Below are positions 45,434 through 54,714 of a stretch of 64,000 nt of DNA, one piece after another. This DNA comes from Rhizobium sp. 9140 (lineage in GTDB: Bacteria > Pseudomonadota > Alphaproteobacteria > Rhizobiales > Rhizobiaceae), in the NCBI RefSeq assembly GCF_900067135.1, contig NZ_FJUR01000002.1, positions 186,001 through 250,000 of the forward strand. Reading direction: 5' to 3'. The notes under the pieces were generated by a model. The model searched no databases, was not told where the DNA came from, and was given only the letters and a program-made list of their open reading frames with translations. The translations under genes were made by a program, and so were the position numbers. The first letter of the stretch is position 1. Each line of letters starts with the position of its first letter.

Positions 45434-46540
45434 ATGAGCCAGAAAGATGATTGGCACCTGACGGAAATTCTCGATTACGAGCATGGCCGGGGTGACCCCT
45501 TTGCTGCTGCTGTGCGGGCAACCCGCATGGCGATGGTCATCACGGATCCTTCGCAGCCAGACAACCCGATCGTGTTCTGCAACGAAGCTTTCCAGAATCT
45601 CACTAGATATAGTCGTGAAGATATCATCGGTCGTAATTGCAGGTTCCTGCAGGGTGTCGATACGGATAAAGACAGCGTTGCGAAAATCCGGTCTGCCATA
45701 AAGGCGCAGGAGAGCATTCACATCGACCTGCTGAACTACCGGAAGGATGGCTCCACCTTTTGGAATGCTCTGTTCCTCAGCCCGGTTCGCGGCGAGAGCG
45801 GAGATGTTCAATTCTTCTTTGCGTCACAGCTCGATGTGACGGATCGCGTGATGGCACACGAGACGATTGCCGCGCAGAAGGCCGCCGTCGACAGAGAGGT
45901 CAAGCGTCGCACGGCAGATCTGGAAAAAGCGCTGGAAGCCAAGACACTGCTGCTTCACGAGGTCGATCACCGGGTCAAGAACAACCTCACCATGATCGGC
46001 GCTCTCTTGCGGCTGCAGGTGCGGGCGATCGACGATGCCGATATCCGGGTAAAACTCGAAACGATGATGGAGCGGATCGACGCGCTCGCGACGGTTCACC
46101 GCCGGCTCTATCAGGCCGATGATGTGACGCGTTTCGACGTCGCGGCCTTTGCTGCGAACCTTGCCTCGGATGTGATTGGCGCAAGCGGACGCAGTAATAT
46201 CCGGTTGAAATGCGATATCGAACCGATAGAGGTGCGCTCCGAGCACGCATCGGCGCTCGGACTGATCCTGAACGAGGTATTGACCAACGCCATCAAGCAT
46301 GGCCTGCGCGAGAACCGTGCAGGATCCGTATCGATCATTGCGACCCGTAATGACGAGGAAGCTCAGCTTTCGATCGAAGACGACGGGGTGGGACTGATCA
46401 TGAACCCCGCATCCAGCGGTCTCGGTCACGCCCTGATCAAACGCCTGTCGCCTCAAAGCGGCACAACTGTCGCGTGGGACCGTTTGCCGACGGGCACGCG
46501 CGTGACGTTGCGCATACCGGAAATGGAGCAGACATCATGA
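45434..46540 (+). CDS. LOV-domain histidine kinase (HisKA_2 type)
   Basis: 368 residues. A PAS/LOV domain (about 20-130) contains GRNCRFLQG, the flavin-binding motif whose cysteine forms the light-driven adduct with FMN; the following block NYRKDGSTFWNALFLSPV also fits LOV. Then a coiled coil (about 135-165), a HisKA_2 dimerisation domain with the phospho-acceptor histidine in HEVDHRVKNNLTMI (about 175), and an ATPase domain with LNEVLTNAIKHG and DDGVGL. Soluble cytoplasmic blue-light sensor. The start at 45434 has TGGAG upstream. Overlaps the response regulator gene by four bases. Confidence 0.9.
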   Translation: MSQKDDWHLTEILDYEHGRGDPFAAAVRATRMAMVITDPSQPDNPIVFCNEAFQNLTRYSREDIIGRNCRFLQGVDTDKDSVAKIRSAIKAQESIHIDLLNYRKDGSTFWNALFLSPVRGESGDVQFFFASQLDVTDRVMAHETIAAQKAAVDREVKRRTADLEKALEAKTLLLHEVDHRVKNNLTMIGALLRLQVRAIDDADIRVKLETMMERIDALATVHRRLYQADDVTRFDVAAFAANLASDVIGASGRSNIRLKCDIEPIEVRSEHASALGLILNEVLTNAIKHGLRENRAGSVSIIATRNDEEAQLSIEDDGVGLIMNPASSGLGHALIKRLSPQSGTTVAWDRLPTGTRVTLRIPEMEQTS

Positions 46541-47016
46541 CCCCCTCCCCTCCCGCCTTCAAGGCCCTGCAAGTTCTCATCGTCGAGGACGAACCGTTGC
46601 TGGCCATGGATGTGGAAATGATGGTTGAAGAAGCCGGGCACACCGTCGTCGGCGAAGCTGCTTCTCTCTACGAGGTGGAGGCCATGGAAACCGAGCCGGC
46701 GCCAGATCTCGCGCTGGTCGATATGCAGCTTGCCCGGGGCACGAACGGCCTCGACGTCTCGAAGCTGATCCAGGATAGATGGCCTTCCGCTGTAATCGTC
46801 TTCGTCACGGCAAACCCGAAGAAGATTCCTGCGGATTTTTCCGGAGCCCACGGTGTCATAGCCAAGCCCTTCTCTCGGAGCGGCTTCCTGTCGGCGCTCA
46901 ACTATCTCGGCGAAGGCATCGCAGACCCGCCACCGGCATCGAGCCAGCCGTCGAGCTTTGTTGCTGCACCGGCCGTACTGGAAGTCTGGGCAGTGCGGTC
47001 ACACATCGGTCGGTAG
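46537..47016 (+). CDS. Single-domain response regulator
   Basis: 159 residues. Receiver domain: VLIVEDEPLLAMDVE (acidic pair), phospho-acceptor aspartate in LALVDMQLA (about residue 59), threonine in VFVTANP and lysine in IAKPFS. No output domain; a 35-residue serine/proline-rich tail follows. The ATG overlaps the LOV-kinase stop (ATGA), so it is the cognate partner, passing the phosphoryl group on or acting by protein-protein contact. Convergent with the large kinase downstream. Confidence 0.9.
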   Translation: MTPSPPAFKALQVLIVEDEPLLAMDVEMMVEEAGHTVVGEAASLYEVEAMETEPAPDLALVDMQLARGTNGLDVSKLIQDRWPSAVIVFVTANPKKIPADFSGAHGVIAKPFSRSGFLSALNYLGEGIADPPPASSQPSSFVAAPAVLEVWAVRSHIGR

Positions 47017-47166
47017 GTGGCGGTTCAAGCTGGGCAGGGCTGGGCTACGTCGTTGCCCTGGTGTTTTTAGGCATTTTCATAGACTTTGCGAACGCGTAGC
47101 TGACGCGATCTCAGTCGTTAGCGCTTTTTCTTCCTGAAGGACCGACTACCGCCGCAGGGCGACGGC

Positions 47167-49392
47167 TCACTCCGTCTGCTGCAGCTGCGTCAGCAAAGCT
47201 GTCATCTTCACGACGAGACCCGTTGGTGCGTAGTCGACATCGACGCCACCGGCGCCGGCCAGCCCCATGCGCAGCAGCTTCGTGCCGAAACCCTTGCGCT
47301 CCGGCGGCGTAACGATCGGACCATCGGTCTCCTGCCATGTCATGTGCAGCGCCCGCTCCACGCCCTTTCCGTCGATGAACCAATCGATTGCAACGCGACC
47401 GTGCTCGTTCGACAGGGCGCCGTACTTCACCGCGTTGGTGCCAAGCTCATGTAGCAACAAGGCAAGCGACAGGGCACCCTTCGGGCCGACGATCGTCCGG
47501 GGGCCGCGCAGATCGACCCGGTCCGCAGGTGCCAGACTCTCGAGCGTTGTCGCCATGATCGCCTGGATCGGTGCGGAATCGTGATTGTCGTGCAAGAGGA
47601 CGTCGTGAGCCCGACTGAGAGCATGGAGCCGCTTCTCAAAGGTCCGCACATGAGCCTGCTCGGTCACCGGACGCAGCGTCTGTGTTGCAATGGCTTGGAC
47701 CATGGCCAGCATATTCTTCAGCCGGTGCGCCATTTCCCGGTTGATGAGCTCCTTTTCCGCCTCGACCATCTTGCGGTCCGAGATGTCGGTGACCGCGACG
47801 ACCGCGCCCGAGAGATCTCCGGAAAGGTCCTTTATCGCCTCGCCCACGATCGAGATCCAGGTCTTGCTGCCGTCCGGCCTGTGATAGAGCACCTCTACCG
47901 TTGCGCTGTCGCATTCGCGAGCCATGATGCGGGCCAAAGGATAATGCTGCGGATCGAACGGCGATCCATCGTGATGGGTGGCGACGAAGATATCATATTC
48001 ATCCACCGACTGCGCGGCCGTCGCGTCGCGACCCAGCAACTGCTGCGATCGCTCATTCTGGAGGATGATCCGGCCCGTCGGCGCTTCCGCAAGAAGCACG
48101 CCGACCGGCATGGTATCGATGATGGTCGAGAGTTGCCGCTGCTGTTCCCGCAATTCTGCTTCTAGCTTCAGGCGCGCGGTCACCTCAACGAAGAGAACGA
48201 CGAAACGCTCCGCATCGAGCGGCTGGGCATGACCCTCGTACCAACGGCCTGTCGTCCCGACCTCCCGCACAAAGATGAGCGGTTCGTCGGAGCTGACGAC
48301 AGCTGCAAATGCCGGGATCCACGCGTCTTCGCTGCCGTGGAAAACCTCGTGAACGGTTCGCCCGACGGCGGAGGAAGGGGCAATGCCGACCAGCTCTCCC
48401 CAAGCGCGGTTGACCTCGATGTAGCGCCAGTCGATCACGTGACCGTCCGCATCGCGGATGAGCTCTCCGAGAATGAAACCTTCTTCAAGCTGCTCGAACA
48501 GGCCACGCCAGTGCGCCTCGCTCTTCTGCAGGCGCTCCTCCGCCAGCTTGCGCGCCGTCACGTCGGAAAAGACGGACGCGATGCGATCCGCGCCGATCCG
48601 GCGAATGCGGTTCTCGAACCACTTTCCGCCGATTTCGTTTGCCTGGTTCAAATGCACGATCGGCTCGCCGAGATCGAAGACCGACCGATAAGCAGGCATC
48701 ATGTCATCGAGCACGTCGGGCGCAATCTGCGACAGGGTGGCGCCAAGCACCGTGTCGGGTATCATGCCCGTCAAACGCTGGAAGGCCGGATTGATATCCT
48801 CGAAGCGGATATCGACGATGTCACCTGTTGCATCACGCACGGCGCTCGCAACATAGTAGCCTTCCTGCATGTCACGGAACAGCGAACGATACATGAGTTC
48901 GGAGACACCGACCTCGATCTGCTTCTCGACGACCTTTGCCAGTGTTTCCAGCGTAAGTCGGTCGCGCGCCGTCCAGAGATGCGGCTGTGTATCGATCGCC
49001 GCAAGGGCGCCGATGAGTTGCCCATCCGGCAGGCGAATGGGAACGCCGAGATAGGCGACGACGCCGAGATCATCGATCGCCATGTTGTCGCGCACGAGGT
49101 CGTTCAGGCGCGCATCCTCGATCGTCAGCACGTCATTCGTGGCCACGACATGCTGGCAGAACGAGTGTGTGATGGGAGTTTCGCCGCGTGCGGCCCACGG
49201 TTCGGGCAGGCCGCAATGACCGGCGAAGACCTGACGATGCTCATCGACGATGGAGATGATGGCTACGGGGACATCGAGCGCCGCGCGGACATGCTCGGTC
49301 AGATGCCCGAACTGTTCATTTCCGGCCTTGTCGAGAAGTCCACTGCGACGGATCGCGGCGATGCGTTGGGCGGCGAGTTCTTCGGCGTTCAT
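47167..49392 (-). CDS. GAF/PAS HWE-family histidine kinase
   Basis: About 741 residues from the ATG at 49392 (preceded by AAGGTCAGG); the frame is open to 49506 with weaker ribosome sites. A GAF domain (about 10-160; VPVAIISIVDEHRQVFAG, PITHSFCQHVVATND), three PAS domains (about 170-290, 295-420, 430-560) and a C-terminal HWE kinase. The kinase has the histidine in EMAHRLKNMLAMVQAIATQT, N-box HELGTNAVKYGALS and the WxE in MTWQETDGP. Cytoplasmic multi-input sensor. Convergent with the LOV kinase pair, with 150 bases between; whether it shares that response regulator is unknown. Confidence 0.88.
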   Translation of the reverse strand: MNAEELAAQRIAAIRRSGLLDKAGNEQFGHLTEHVRAALDVPVAIISIVDEHRQVFAGHCGLPEPWAARGETPITHSFCQHVVATNDVLTIEDARLNDLVRDNMAIDDLGVVAYLGVPIRLPDGQLIGALAAIDTQPHLWTARDRLTLETLAKVVEKQIEVGVSELMYRSLFRDMQEGYYVASAVRDATGDIVDIRFEDINPAFQRLTGMIPDTVLGATLSQIAPDVLDDMMPAYRSVFDLGEPIVHLNQANEIGGKWFENRIRRIGADRIASVFSDVTARKLAEERLQKSEAHWRGLFEQLEEGFILGELIRDADGHVIDWRYIEVNRAWGELVGIAPSSAVGRTVHEVFHGSEDAWIPAFAAVVSSDEPLIFVREVGTTGRWYEGHAQPLDAERFVVLFVEVTARLKLEAELREQQRQLSTIIDTMPVGVLLAEAPTGRIILQNERSQQLLGRDATAAQSVDEYDIFVATHHDGSPFDPQHYPLARIMARECDSATVEVLYHRPDGSKTWISIVGEAIKDLSGDLSGAVVAVTDISDRKMVEAEKELINREMAHRLKNMLAMVQAIATQTLRPVTEQAHVRTFEKRLHALSRAHDVLLHDNHDSAPIQAIMATTLESLAPADRVDLRGPRTIVGPKGALSLALLLHELGTNAVKYGALSNEHGRVAIDWFIDGKGVERALHMTWQETDGPIVTPPERKGFGTKLLRMGLAGAGGVDVDYAPTGLVVKMTALLTQLQQTE

Positions 49393-49643
49393 CCTGACCT
49401 TGTCGACCTTGATACGGCCGATCTTCCCGGACCCGCGCCAGAGGGACAATCCGGTGGCTGCGATGTTCGGCTCAGACATACGGCCAAACGCCAGTATTTC
49501 AAGCATCTTCTGAAGGAAGAAACCTCAGTGGATGCACGATCAGCGAAAACCGCGGCAAAAATGTCGTATCGCCTATCGCGTCCGCGTTCACTGACCTTGC
49601 CCCACGACCTGCCCCAAGCGGCGCCGGTCGTTTTGGCGGGCGA

Positions 49644-51236
49644 TCAGAACTTCAGGATCTGCCCGGCAGACGACAGCTTCTTGCGAAGATCGGTTACGTT
49701 GACCTTGTTGACATTGCCGGAAGGCGCCAGCGCCGCCGCAGCTCCTGCCGCCTGTCCCAGCACCATGAATGTCGGTTCGACGCGAACGGACGTGAAGGCG
49801 GCGTGGCTTGAGGAAATCGCGACGGGAACGATGAGGTTGGTCACCTGCGCCGCTTTCGGCAGCATGGCGCGGTATGGGATCTCGTATGGACCGACGCCGA
49901 TGCCATCGCGGGATTCATCGGCAATGTAACCATTCAGGACCGTTCGGATCATCCCGTGCTCGTCCATCGGATAGAAGCCGAGACCGATCGTGTCGGAGAA
50001 AGTGGTTTTTTGCATCAAATTTCTTTGTGTCAACACAAATTGGCCAACGAGACGTCTCGCTTGACGGACATACATCTGACGGGGAAAGCCGCCGTTATCG
50101 ACAAATTCATCTGCGCAATAACCGAACTTGGACGTGTAGTCTCGCACATATTGCGGGACACGCGGGTCTGTTTGCCCAAACCATAGTAACCCCTCAATGT
50201 GGTTGCGCACCATATTGCGGATTTCACTACGTTTGGCTTCGTTGCCAGTCGTATAGTCGTACCCGATATGCCAGACATTGGTAGAAAAGAAGGGTGTTGA
50301 ATTGACATCCTGCTTCCCGCGTACCGTACTGCCGTAGCCTATGAAATAAGCCTGATCGATGCCGATCCCCGCAGGCTTGTGAGCGGCAAGGAACCGGGCT
50401 GTCGTCTCGTATCGCAACGGATCGTAATTGGGAGGCTTCGAAAACGGAATACGATTATTCGCGTCATTCGTCACGCAGAGCCGGTAGTTAAATGCCATCA
50501 TGCTGGTATCGGCTGATCCCAAAGGCTTCTGGCCGACTCCGATAACGCCTGGAAGCAGCCCGCTGCTGCGATCTCCGGGAATGACGTACGGGTCGACCAT
50601 AATGGACTTTCGGCTGACATACGGCCGCGCAAGCTTCTGGACGCCAGCAGCCGTTTCACCATACTTCGAACGGCTTTCCCGTCCAGCAATGGTATCGACG
50701 AAAGCTTTGAGCATCAGGTCGCCTTCGTAGCTGGCGTCGATGAACACGCTTCCGCAATAGGTCTTGCCGGAGACCATCGCAATCTCAGTGATTGCTTTGT
50801 TGACCTTCGTGGTCTTCAGTATGCGTTGCTGGAACTCGACCTTGACCTTCGCAGTGGCAAGCATGGATTTAAAGGTCGATTCCGCCCATTTCGACTCGAA
50901 ATAAATGCGGATCGGGTCCGGCGTGCCGTAATAGGCTTTCGCCTTGGCCAGAAACTCGGCGGTAATGCCGCCATAAACATTCTTGCGCGGCGAAGCGTCG
51001 GTCTTGGTCAGTCCATTGGACATCATGCCGCCGATATGGGCTGTCGGCTCAAGGAGGATGACGGATTTCTTCAGGCGCGCCGCCTGTATCGCCGCGGTGA
51101 TGCCCCCCGGTGTTCCGCCGTAAACGACGACATCGGCACGCTGGCAACCAGCCGCCGCAGCCTGGGCACTTCCAAACATCAGAAAAAGCCCCAGAACGAA
51201 ACAGGCGCGCTTTATCTGCAAAACAATATCCACCAT
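49644..51236 (-). CDS. Secreted FAD-dependent oxidoreductase (FAD_oxidored family)
   Basis: 530 residues. Signal peptide with VLGLFLMFGSAQAAAAG; then the FAD site DVVVYGGTPGGITAAIQAAR (about 35-55), LLEPTAHIGGMMSNGLT and, near the C-terminus, GQAAGAAAALA. The family includes xanthan lyase-linked and other secreted FAD proteins of unclear substrate. Base composition is clearly lower in G+C (about 50% over 49981-50540 against about 62-65% in neighbours), which suggests recent acquisition. A perfect 11-bp inverted repeat overlaps the start codon. On the same strand as the FAH-like and udh genes but with its own upstream region. Confidence 0.85.
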   Translation of the reverse strand: MVDIVLQIKRACFVLGLFLMFGSAQAAAAGCQRADVVVYGGTPGGITAAIQAARLKKSVILLEPTAHIGGMMSNGLTKTDASPRKNVYGGITAEFLAKAKAYYGTPDPIRIYFESKWAESTFKSMLATAKVKVEFQQRILKTTKVNKAITEIAMVSGKTYCGSVFIDASYEGDLMLKAFVDTIAGRESRSKYGETAAGVQKLARPYVSRKSIMVDPYVIPGDRSSGLLPGVIGVGQKPLGSADTSMMAFNYRLCVTNDANNRIPFSKPPNYDPLRYETTARFLAAHKPAGIGIDQAYFIGYGSTVRGKQDVNSTPFFSTNVWHIGYDYTTGNEAKRSEIRNMVRNHIEGLLWFGQTDPRVPQYVRDYTSKFGYCADEFVDNGGFPRQMYVRQARRLVGQFVLTQRNLMQKTTFSDTIGLGFYPMDEHGMIRTVLNGYIADESRDGIGVGPYEIPYRAMLPKAAQVTNLIVPVAISSSHAAFTSVRVEPTFMVLGQAAGAAAALAPSGNVNKVNVTDLRKKLSSAGQILKF

Positions 51237-51274
51237 ATTCGATAACCCTCACCTGATGGAGGATTATCGAATAT
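51235..51274. promoter_or_regulatory. 11-bp perfect inverted repeat over the start of the FAD oxidoreductase
   Basis: Arms ATATTCGATAA (51235-51245) and TTATCGAATAT (51264-51274) with an 18-base spacer. On the minus strand the downstream arm contains the ATG start of the oxidoreductase, and the ribosome-site-like AGGTGAGGG lies in the loop. It could be an operator or an RNA hairpin that occludes the start codon. Confidence 0.7.
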
Positions 51275-51327
51275 CTTCAGAAAAGACAACTACTGGGAGA
51301 GTTAATCCACGTTAGAGTCTGGAAGAC

Positions 51328-52050
51328 CTACTCGACGATAACCAGACTCCACGTTGTTCGCCCGAGCGAAATGGAAACGGTCGCCGGTGATGGAATGGTA
51401 AGGCCTCCGCAGAGGGAGCCCGTGGTGACGACAATGCCTTGCCGTAGTGTCCCGGCGGCACGCCCAGCCTCATTGGTATAGGCGACGAGCGCTGCCAGAG
51501 GATCTTTGTCCGGGTGCGTACCCGGGGCGTCGAAAAGATGTTGGTCGCCTGCGGTGACGCGAAGGTCGTCCACCCGGCCTTCATCCAAAACATCGGCGTT
51601 GAGCGACGGCCCGAGGCGGTAGCCTGCGTTGCTCATGAGGTCTGCAACCAGAAGTGCCGTGCGCCCCTGAGGGCCGCCGGCATAGCGACTGCGAACCAAC
51701 TCGATTCCGATATGGACGGCAGCGATGGCGTCCCTGATCTCCTCCCGGTCGTAGGGCTCGGCGCGGACCGGAAGATCTCGACCAAGAACGAGCGCAATCT
51801 CTACCTCCAGCTTCAGCCCGGGCTGATACGGAAAGCTTGCCGCTCCGGTCACGGACAGCAACGGCGCGCTCAGCACACCGTCGCTTCGAAGGGAAAGTTT
51901 GTACCCCTTTGGCTCGATGCGCAGGCGACCCAGTATCGCGGACTGGATCGCATAGGCCTCAGCCAGCTCCGGTTGCGGCACGGTGTCGATGTCGACGCTT
52001 CCACCGTTTTGAATGGCCTCTGCCAGGATATCCGCCAAATCCATGCGCAT
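51328..52050 (-). CDS. 2-keto-4-pentenoate hydratase/FAH-like family protein
   Basis: 240 residues. MhpD-like hydratase pattern: YAIQSAILGRL, GLKLEVEIALVLGRDLP with the metal-binding glutamates, AAVHIGIELVRSRY and a C-terminal TTGSLCGGL. Adds water to a 2-keto-enoate or acts on related keto acids. Lies 30 bases after the udh stop on the same strand, so it probably joins uronate metabolism, perhaps on a keto-deoxy sugar acid by-product (inference). The start at 52050 has a second ATG two codons later. Confidence 0.82.
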   Translation of the reverse strand: MRMDLADILAEAIQNGGSVDIDTVPQPELAEAYAIQSAILGRLRIEPKGYKLSLRSDGVLSAPLLSVTGAASFPYQPGLKLEVEIALVLGRDLPVRAEPYDREEIRDAIAAVHIGIELVRSRYAGGPQGRTALLVADLMSNAGYRLGPSLNADVLDEGRVDDLRVTAGDQHLFDAPGTHPDKDPLAALVAYTNEAGRAAGTLRQGIVVTTGSLCGGLTIPSPATVSISLGRTTWSLVIVE

Positions 52051-52080
52051 GTCTCTCTCGCTTGCCTGCTTCCGACCGAC

Positions 52081-52878
52081 CTAGCGATCCCGATGGATCG
52101 GCTCTGCCACAAAAGGCCCGCCCTGGTAAAGCGAAGCGGGATCGTCTTTCGGCGGCATGGGTATCGCAGCGTCGAGTTCGGCCCGGAATGTTTCTGCATT
52201 ATCCTTCGGACGCCATCCGAGATAGGCGGCCGCGCTGTTGTCCCACCACGAGCAGTCGTTGTCCGAAACACCCCAGATGATCGGGCAGCCGAGTAACGGC
52301 GCATGAAAGACCCGCCCGATCAGCGCTTCGAAATCGTCGAACGACATCCAGGTTGCGAGCATGCGGTGGTTCCGCGGCTTTTCGAAGCAGCTGCCGATGC
52401 GGACCAGTGCCGTCTCCTGCCCGAATTTCTCGTAGTACATCCGCGCCAGGGCTTCGCCGAAGCATTTGGAGACGCCATAAAGTCCATCAGGACGCATTGG
52501 TGATGTCGTGTCGATGTGCTCGTCCTGCCGGTAGAAGCCGATCGTGTGGTTGGAGCTCGCAAAGAGAATGCGCGGCTGACCGTGTGCCTGTGCCGCCTCG
52601 TATAGATTGTAGAGGCCGGCGATGTTGGCGTTGAGGATTTTCGAGAACGTGTCCTCCACCGAGATGCCGCCAAGGTGCAGAATGCCATCGCACCCTTCGA
52701 CCAGCGCCATCACGGCGTCGGCATCGCCGAGGTCGCACGGCATCAGCTCTTCGTTCGGCGCAGCGTCTCCGAGGTCGGCAATGTCGGACAGTCTGACGAT
52801 GTCGGCCATCTTGCCCAGGCGCTCGCGCATCGCGCGGCCCAACCCGCCCGCAGCGCCGGTTACCAGCAGTCGTTTCAA
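52081..52878 (-). CDS. udh: Uronate dehydrogenase
   Basis: 265-residue extended short-chain dehydrogenase that oxidises D-galacturonate and D-glucuronate to the aldarolactones with NAD. Cofactor motif LLVTGAAGGLGRAMRERL, HLGGISVEDTF, FASSNHTIGFY (serine) and YGVSKCFGEALARMY (Tyr and Lys). The sequence reads as a close relative of the Agrobacterium enzyme. Divergent from a GntR regulator that precedes kdgD, gci and gli, so the whole oxidative uronate route is present except the final semialdehyde dehydrogenase. Confidence 0.92.
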   Translation of the reverse strand: MKRLLVTGAAGGLGRAMRERLGKMADIVRLSDIADLGDAAPNEELMPCDLGDADAVMALVEGCDGILHLGGISVEDTFSKILNANIAGLYNLYEAAQAHGQPRILFASSNHTIGFYRQDEHIDTTSPMRPDGLYGVSKCFGEALARMYYEKFGQETALVRIGSCFEKPRNHRMLATWMSFDDFEALIGRVFHAPLLGCPIIWGVSDNDCSWWDNSAAAYLGWRPKDNAETFRAELDAAIPMPPKDDPASLYQGGPFVAEPIHRDR

Positions 52879-52919
52879 CGGTCATTCCTCCTGTGTTGCC
52901 AAACTTATCATACAGGCTG

Positions 52920-52987
52920 CTGGTATCGCGTCAACACATCGGCTATATCAGTGGCAGCGGATGCACGTATACTGCATTGAATACCAG
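52920..52987. promoter_or_regulatory. Paired operator half-sites between udh and GntR gene
   Basis: CTGGTAT at 52920-52926 and its exact inverse ATACCAG at 52981-52987 in the 124-base divergent region. The first is also part of a looser dyad ATAC-N9-GTAT. Positions suit a GntR dimer regulating both promoters; the second site lies just before the GntR start. Confidence 0.45.
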
Positions 52988-53002
52988 TCGGAGACGCGAA
53001 GA

Positions 53003-53737
53003 ATGAACAAGGCCCGCGCCACGGGAGGCACCCTGACGGCAAGGCTCGGAGAAAGCCTGCGCACAGCCATCGTGGACGGTCGCTTTCCGCCCGGCACCAA
53101 GCTTCCGAGCGAGGCGCAACTGGGCAAATCGCATGGCGTCAGCCGTACAGTGGTGCGCGAGGCCATCGCCAGCCTGCGCGCCGACCGGCTGGTCGATACG
53201 CGTCAGGGCGCCGGCGTCTTCGTGCTGGAGCCACCGCAGCTCTTGGTGCCGGCTGCTCTATCTTTGCAGTCGATCGATCCGGCGCGCGTCTCCTCCATGA
53301 TCGAGGTTCTGGAGCTTCGGACAGCCGTTGAGGTCGAGTCTGCTGGGCTTGCAGCCCTTCGGCGCTCTCCGCTGCAGGAGGAAGTGATTCTGGAGCGGCA
53401 TTACGCGGTTCGCGCCTGCCTCGAAGCAGGCACCTCGAGTTCGGAGGCAGATTTCGCACTCCATCTCGCCATTGCAGAGGCCACGAACAATCCGCGTTTC
53501 CGCGATTTCCTCTCGATGATCGGCTCCAACGTCATCCCGCGAGCGGCCTTGCGCACAGGTGACGAGGAGACCGACCAGACGGCCTATCTCAAGCTGATCG
53601 ATGAGGAGCATCGCGCTATCGTGTTCGCGATTTCGAACGGCGACGACGACGGCGCGCGCGAGGCGATGCGCCGTCACTTGCGCGGGAGCCAGACGCGCTA
53701 TCGCTCGCTCCTGCGCGAGAACAGAAAAGCTGTATGA
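53003..53737 (+). CDS. GntR/FadR-type regulator of the uronate cluster
   Basis: 244 residues. Winged helix at about 12-75 (DGRFPPGTKLPSEAQLGKSHG then VSRTVVREAIASLRADRLVDTRQGAGVFV) and an FCD effector domain (about 95-235; EVLELRTAVEVESAGLAA, DFALHLAIAEATNNPRF, DEEHRAIVFAI). Ordinary single-HTH layout, unlike the 44042 protein. The ATG at 53003 sits 16 bases after a putative operator. Probably represses udh and the kdgD-gci-gli-TRAP operon until an aldarate or uronate binds. Confidence 0.9.
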   Translation: MNKARATGGTLTARLGESLRTAIVDGRFPPGTKLPSEAQLGKSHGVSRTVVREAIASLRADRLVDTRQGAGVFVLEPPQLLVPAALSLQSIDPARVSSMIEVLELRTAVEVESAGLAALRRSPLQEEVILERHYAVRACLEAGTSSSEADFALHLAIAEATNNPRFRDFLSMIGSNVIPRAALRTGDEETDQTAYLKLIDEEHRAIVFAISNGDDDGAREAMRRHLRGSQTRYRSLLRENRKAV

Positions 53738-53759
53738 CAGGTTATTGACACACGTCTGA

Positions 53760-54713
<954 letters not shown>

Positions 54714-54714
54714 G

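Noticed and set aside
47017..47166. Terminator between the receiver gene and the HWE kinase
   Set aside because: A T-run and some complementary bases occur near 47090-47135, but I could not find a stem without several mismatches.
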